A stretch of DNA of 9,544 bases from Phycisphaerales bacterium UBA4658 (GTDB taxonomy: Bacteria; Planctomycetota; Phycisphaerae; Phycisphaerales; UBA1924). Position numbers and translations under genes: made by a program. Of the stretch, positions 6,163 to 9,544 are shown one piece after another. The notes beneath the pieces are model-generated. The model made no database searches and was not told where the DNA came from. It saw only the letters and a list, made by a program, of their open reading frames with translations. The number at the start of each line of letters is the position of its first letter. Position 1 is the first letter of the stretch. The stretch is taken from assembly GCA_002405485.1 (NCBI GenBank), contig DHLW01000053.1, positions 115,172-124,715 of the forward strand, given 5' to 3'.

Positions 6163-7173
6163 TCACCCTTCGATCCGCGGGTCCACCCACTTGTACAGCA
6201 CGTCCACCGCCAGATTGAACGCCACCAGCATGGTCGCGAAGATGAGCACCACGCCCATGATCAGGAACAGGTCCTTGTTCAGCACGCCGTTCACGAAGTG
6301 CTGCCCCATGCCCGGCACGCTGAAGACGCGCTCGACGACGAACGACCCGGTCATCGCCATCGCGCACGCGGGCCCGAGATAGCTGAGCACGGGCAGAAAC
6401 GCGTTCTTGAGCGCGTGCTTCAGCAGGACGCGGCTCTCCGGCACGCCCTTGGCCCGGGCGGTGCGGATGTAGTCCGCCTTCAGGTTGTCGAGCATGCCCA
6501 TCCTCGTCAGCCGCGCGATGTACGCCGCAAACGGAAGCGAGAGCGTGATCGCTGGAAGAATGATCTGATCCAGGTTGCCCCACCCACCAAGAGCACCAAC
6601 GCCGAGCCAGACCGGAAACACCAGCACGAGCGTCGTGCCGATCACGAAGCTCGGCAAGCTGATCCCGACGAGCGCGACCACCAGCGTGATGAGATCGATC
6701 GGCGAGTTCGGCTTCACCGCGCCGATCACCCCCGCGGTGACGCCGATGACCAGCGCGATCGCCACCGCGCAGAATCCCAGCGTGACCGAAACCGGCAGCG
6801 CCGACGCCACGATCTCGTTCACCCGCCAGTCCTCATACTGCAGCGACGGCCCGAGATCGAACACGTACCGCTTGGGCGCAGCCAGCCCCGCCGCCTCCGC
6901 CGCCGACGCTCGCCGGGCGGCCTCCCCCGTGATCGTCTCCCGCACGAACCGAATGCCCAGCGCACTGTCCAGATACGACACGTAGAACCGGTCGAAGCGA
7001 TCAAGGTTGTACTGGCGAAGCATCGCCTGCTTCACCTCCGCGGGCGGCTGCCGACCCTCGGGCTTCTCCAGCGGATTGCCCGGGATCGCCCACGCCAGCA
7101 CCACCGTGAGCGTGTAGATCGCCAGCAGAATCACCGGAAACTGCGCGATCCGACGCACGATGAGGGGGATCAT
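6163..7173 (-). CDS. ABC importer permease, OppB/DppB type
   Basis: Inner-membrane subunit of a peptide/oligopeptide-class ABC importer. 336 residues. The first membrane segment is at about 10-30 (Pro-Gly-Asn-Pro follows at 31-34), and further segments lie at about 126-153, 160-190, 203-221, 262-282 and 301-326. The cytoplasmic EAA loop that docks the ATPase is clear at about 234-258, with Ile-Arg-Thr-Ala-Arg-Ala-Lys-Gly243. The Val-Pro-Gly-Met-Gly-Gln motif (286-291) and the terminal Val-Asp-Pro-Arg-Ile are typical of OppB. Compared with E. coli OppB (306 residues) it has about 30 extra Ala-rich residues in the periplasmic loop around 76-104, just before the conserved Gly-Pro-Ser-Leu-Gln-Tyr. 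The start overlaps the stop of the binding-protein gene as ATGA, and GGAG lies 7 nt upstream, so translation is probably coupled. No partner OppC-type permease follows; the next gene is deoC. The substrate is not determinable. Confidence 0.93.
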   Translation of the reverse strand: MIPLIVRRIAQFPVILLAIYTLTVVLAWAIPGNPLEKPEGRQPPAEVKQAMLRQYNLDRFDRFYVSYLDSALGIRFVRETITGEAARRASAAEAAGLAAPKRYVFDLGPSLQYEDWRVNEIVASALPVSVTLGFCAVAIALVIGVTAGVIGAVKPNSPIDLITLVVALVGISLPSFVIGTTLVLVFPVWLGVGALGGWGNLDQIILPAITLSLPFAAYIARLTRMGMLDNLKADYIRTARAKGVPESRVLLKHALKNAFLPVLSYLGPACAMAMTGSFVVERVFSVPGMGQHFVNGVLNKDLFLIMGVVLIFATMLVAFNLAVDVLYKWVDPRIEG

Positions 7174-9146
7174 GGAGCGACTCCGACGCTGCGAGATTCA
7201 GGCGTTGACGTTCGCGCGTGGGATGAGGACGCATCCGTTCGAACCGCTCCCCGACTCCGGATGTCCGACTCCCCCGGAACTCCACGCCTCTTCGCCGGCA
7301 GCATCTTCGGCTTGTCCGGCCCCTTGCCGTCGCCCAGAATGTCAAAGTCCTGGATGTTCTCGATCTGCCGAGGATGGCTCGACACGCCCGTCAGCACGTG
7401 CGGGTCATACATCTGCATCTCGACATACTGGAACATCGGGAGGATCGGCAGATCCTCTTCCATGATCAGCTTCTCGGCCTGGTGCAGCAGTTCGAAGCGC
7501 TTCGCCGGGTCCTGCTCGTTGTCCGAGCGGTTCATCAGGTCTTCGAACTCCGCCGACGCATACTTGCGGTCGTTGTTGCCGTCATCCTTGCGCGACAGGT
7601 CGAGGAATGTCGCCGGGTCGCCAAAGTCGCCGAACCACGACCCGCGGCTGACCATGAAGTTCTGCCCGCGCACATCGTTGCGGAAGACCTTGATCTCCTT
7701 CATCACCAGCTCGACGCTCACGCCCAGGTGCTCCTCCCAGTCCTTCTTGATCGCCTGCGCGATCAGATCGTGCCCGCCGTCCTTGGTGAACAGCACCTCG
7801 ATCGTCGGCAGACCCTTGCCCCCCGGATACCCCGCCGCTGCAAGCTCACGCCGTGCCCGCTCAGGGTCGTACGGCAACCCCTCCGGCGAGCGATACCCGG
7901 CGATCGACCCCGGCGGCACCAGCACCGAGACCGGCTTCTCACCCAGCCGTCGCACCTGATCGACGATCCGCTGCTTGTCCACCGCCATCGTGAAGGCGCG
8001 ACGCACACGCTTGTCGGCAAACGGATTGTCCCGGCCATCCTTCAGCTTCGGCTGGCAGTTGAAGCTGTAGAAGTACGTCCCGAACGCCGAGTACGCCCCG
8101 ACCCGGTTCCGCGGATCACTCGGCAACCGCCGGTCGATCTCCACCGGGTCCAGCCCTTCGGCAACCATCCGGTCATACTCGGCCTGATGCTCGCGGTAGA
8201 ACTCGCGCTTCTGCGTCAGGATCTCCGCCCGGTACGGCGCGGCGACATCGCTCAGCCAGTGCACCGTCCCGGATCGAAACGCCAGCACCTGCGCGTTCAC
8301 GTCCTCCACGCTCAGCATCAGCATCCGATCAAACCCGAGCCGCTCCTTCGCCCAGTAGTGCGGGTTCTTCTCAAAGGTCATGTCCCGCTTGAACCGCCAC
8401 CCCGTGAGCATGTACGGCCCGTTGGAGATGAGCACCCCGCCCTTGGTCCAACCGCTCTTGGTGTTCAGCCGTCCGCTCGACTCATCCAGCACCTCGTACT
8501 GCCTCACCTGCGGCGGATACACCGGATAGAACGATGCGAACGCGAGCAACTCGAGGAAGTACGGCGTGGGCCGGCTCAGCGTGAACCTCAGCGTGAGATC
8601 ATCCACCGCCGACAGCCGAACCATCTCGACAAACTTCTTCTCCGTCTCGGCCCACAGCGCCCGGGCATCGGCGGGGCCACCCTCTTTGCCGAACTCGGCA
8701 AGCCGCTGCTCACGCCACGTCGTAAACTCCTTGGCGCCCTCAATGATCTGCGCCATCGCGATGTAATCGCATCCGGTGTCCGGCAGCAGCATCCGCCGCC
8801 AGGAATAGACAAAGTCGCTCGCTCGAACCGGCTCGCCGTTGGACCACTTGGCGTCGGGGCGCAGGAAGAAGGTGTAGGTCTTCCTGTCCTCGGAGAGCTC
8901 CCACCGCTCGCTCACGCCGGGCTTGACGTTGAACTCGTGCGAGAAGACGTCCAGCCCCACCAGCCCCTCAAACAGCGCACGCCCGATCCGCAGGTCCTGC
9001 GACCACGACATCTTCTGCAGGTCCAGCGTCGTCACATCGCCCCGGTTGATGAACACGAAGTCCGGCTCGGGGCCGTCCTCATCGGTCGCGATCGTCACGC
9101 CCACCGCAACCAGGAGTATCAGCAGAGGAATCAGCAGCTTGACCAT
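7170..9146 (-). CDS. Peptide/oligopeptide-type ABC solute-binding protein (family 5), membrane-anchored
   Basis: Extracytoplasmic receptor that would deliver substrate to the adjacent permease. 658 residues. Family motifs: Thr-Leu-Asp at 40-42, the Leu-Arg-Pro-Asp-Ala-Lys-Trp-Ser-Asn-Gly-Glu-Pro signature at 95-106 with Ala-Ser-Asp-Phe-Val-Tyr-Ser-Trp-Arg at 109-117, Ser-Asn-Gly-Pro-Tyr at 241-245, Asn-Pro-His-Tyr-Trp at 261-265, and Val-Arg-Arg-Ala-Phe-Thr-Met-Ala-Val-Asp at 381-390. The N-terminus (3-20) is a hydrophobic segment without a lipobox cysteine or obvious signal-peptidase site, so it may stay as a membrane anchor. Two charged stretches (about 142-175 and 305-348) and a basic, Ser-rich tail of about 45 residues (614-658) make it longer than E. 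coli OppA (543). An AAGAGGGG stretch lies upstream, but its GAGG core is about 13 nt from the ATG, rather far. The ligand could be a peptide, but family members also bind sugars, nickel or other solutes. Confidence 0.93.
   Translation of the reverse strand: MVKLLIPLLILLVAVGVTIATDEDGPEPDFVFINRGDVTTLDLQKMSWSQDLRIGRALFEGLVGLDVFSHEFNVKPGVSERWELSEDRKTYTFFLRPDAKWSNGEPVRASDFVYSWRRMLLPDTGCDYIAMAQIIEGAKEFTTWREQRLAEFGKEGGPADARALWAETEKKFVEMVRLSAVDDLTLRFTLSRPTPYFLELLAFASFYPVYPPQVRQYEVLDESSGRLNTKSGWTKGGVLISNGPYMLTGWRFKRDMTFEKNPHYWAKERLGFDRMLMLSVEDVNAQVLAFRSGTVHWLSDVAAPYRAEILTQKREFYREHQAEYDRMVAEGLDPVEIDRRLPSDPRNRVGAYSAFGTYFYSFNCQPKLKDGRDNPFADKRVRRAFTMAVDKQRIVDQVRRLGEKPVSVLVPPGSIAGYRSPEGLPYDPERARRELAAAGYPGGKGLPTIEVLFTKDGGHDLIAQAIKKDWEEHLGVSVELVMKEIKVFRNDVRGQNFMVSRGSWFGDFGDPATFLDLSRKDDGNNDRKYASAEFEDLMNRSDNEQDPAKRFELLHQAEKLIMEEDLPILPMFQYVEMQMYDPHVLTGVSSHPRQIENIQDFDILGDGKGPDKPKMLPAKRRGVPGESDIRSRGAVRTDASSSHARTSTPESRSVGVAP
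7181..7184 (-). promoter_or_regulatory. Shine-Dalgarno site for the permease, inside the binding-protein gene
   Basis: GGAG on the minus strand, 7 nt before the permease ATG at 7173. It lies in the last codons of the upstream gene, consistent with the 4-nt ATGA overlap and coupled translation. Confidence 0.5.
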
Positions 9147-9205
9147 CGGTGTTCACGCCCCTCTTGCCGCTGAAGCGGTCGGCACACACGACATCGATGC
9201 GCCGC

Positions 9206-9481
9206 TCACTCCACCCGGCGATATCGGCTGTCCTGCCCGGGACGCTCGCCGAAGATCCAGTCGTCGACCTTGCTGTTTTCCTGATAGGGCTTCTGGATCT
9301 CGTAGTTGCTCGCGCCAAGACCCCGCGCCCCGACCACCCGCTCATAACACCCCTGCATTCCCGAGGCCACGATCAGCATCCCGGCACAGAGCGCCGCACG
9401 CGTCCACAAGCCCGCGCGGTCGCCCGCACAAACACCCGTCCGAACGCCCATGTGAACACCTGCTCGTCCACTGATTCGCAT
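9206..9481 (-). CDS. Small predicted lipoprotein of unknown function
   Basis: 91 residues from the ATG at 9481, chosen because GAGG lies 6 nt upstream. The frame stays open to 9541, and an ATG at 9451, with AGG 7 nt upstream, is a second choice. A long signal sequence with a hydrophobic core (Ala-Leu-Cys-Ala-Gly-Met-Leu-Ile-Val-Ala) ends in Gly-Met-Gln-Gly-Cys45, an imperfect lipobox. The mature part is only about 47 residues, polar and compact: Tyr-Glu-Arg-Val-Val, then Gly-Leu-Gly-Ala-Ser-Asn-Tyr, and Val-Asp-Asp-Trp-Ile-Phe-Gly near the end. I do not recognise a family. It lies 59 nt upstream of the solute-binding protein gene on the same strand, so it may be part of the same operon and act near that importer at the membrane; this is inference from position only. 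Confidence 0.6.
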   Translation of the reverse strand: MRISGRAGVHMGVRTGVCAGDRAGLWTRAALCAGMLIVASGMQGCYERVVGARGLGASNYEIQKPYQENSKVDDWIFGERPGQDSRYRRVE

Positions 9482-9487
9482 GTGCAA

Positions 9488-9491
9488 CCTC
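9488..9491 (-). promoter_or_regulatory. Shine-Dalgarno site supporting the lipoprotein start at 9481
   Basis: GAGG on the minus strand, 6 nt before the ATG at 9481. The competing ATG at 9451 has a weaker AGG-type site 7 nt upstream. Confidence 0.4.
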
Positions 9492-9544
9492 GCTTCACCC
9501 GTCCACACAGACTCTCGACGCCGCTCTGCCCACCCCCCCACCCC

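Noticed and set aside
5887..7959. Open frame of 690 codons on the plus strand
   Set aside because: It runs antisense to deoC, the permease and the binding protein. Its product is rich in His, Arg and Asp with no fold-like pattern, as expected for the opposite strand of GC-rich genes.
7374..9173. Open frame of 599 codons on the plus strand
   Set aside because: Antisense to the solute-binding protein gene, which has clear family motifs; composition is that of a shadow frame.

Overview
This window looks like a piece of a high-GC chromosome from a planctomycete, most likely of the class Phycisphaerae. The best clue is the large secreted protein at its left end. It finishes in a double EF-hand dockerin-like module ending in Gly-Cys, a C-terminal tail I associate with that class. 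Supporting clues are short dyad repeats (consensus CACAGGCGRGACGCCYGTG) that read as Gly-Thr-Gly-Val-Pro-Pro-Val when translated, and several small lineage-specific lipoproteins. The assignment rests on recognition, not on a search.

Layout. (1) Positions 190-2787, plus strand: an 865-residue exported protein with a signal peptide, about 14 propeller-like repeats, one Ig-like domain and the C-terminal dockerin-like module. (2) Everything to the right is on the minus strand. In transcription order it reads: a small lipoprotein (9481-9206), an OppA/DppA-type solute-binding protein (9146-7170), an OppB-type permease (7173-6163, overlapping the previous gene by 4 nt), deoxyribose-phosphate aldolase deoC (6101-5154), a second small lipoprotein (5119-4715) and an aldehyde dehydrogenase (4529-2826). 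The dehydrogenase converges on the plus-strand gene across a 38-bp gap.

How the genes may work together. The binding protein and permease form half of a peptide/oligopeptide-type ABC importer; the second permease and the ATPases are not in the window. DeoC splits 2-deoxyribose-5-phosphate into glyceraldehyde-3-phosphate and acetaldehyde, and the aldehyde dehydrogenase could oxidise the acetaldehyde. The run is co-oriented and mostly tightly spaced, so it could be one operon for scavenging and breaking down a nucleoside- or peptide-like substrate. That reading is inference. The 185-bp gap before the dehydrogenase holds a large palindrome that may separate its expression from the rest.

The most unusual features are the REP-like dyad repeats. 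Two copies form an inverted pair in the lipoprotein-dehydrogenase gap. A third lies inside the dehydrogenase reading frame, in an extra stretch of about 34 residues that does not disrupt the frame. I see no tRNA, rRNA, CRISPR array, transposase or phage gene. No wholly new defence or mobile system is evident.
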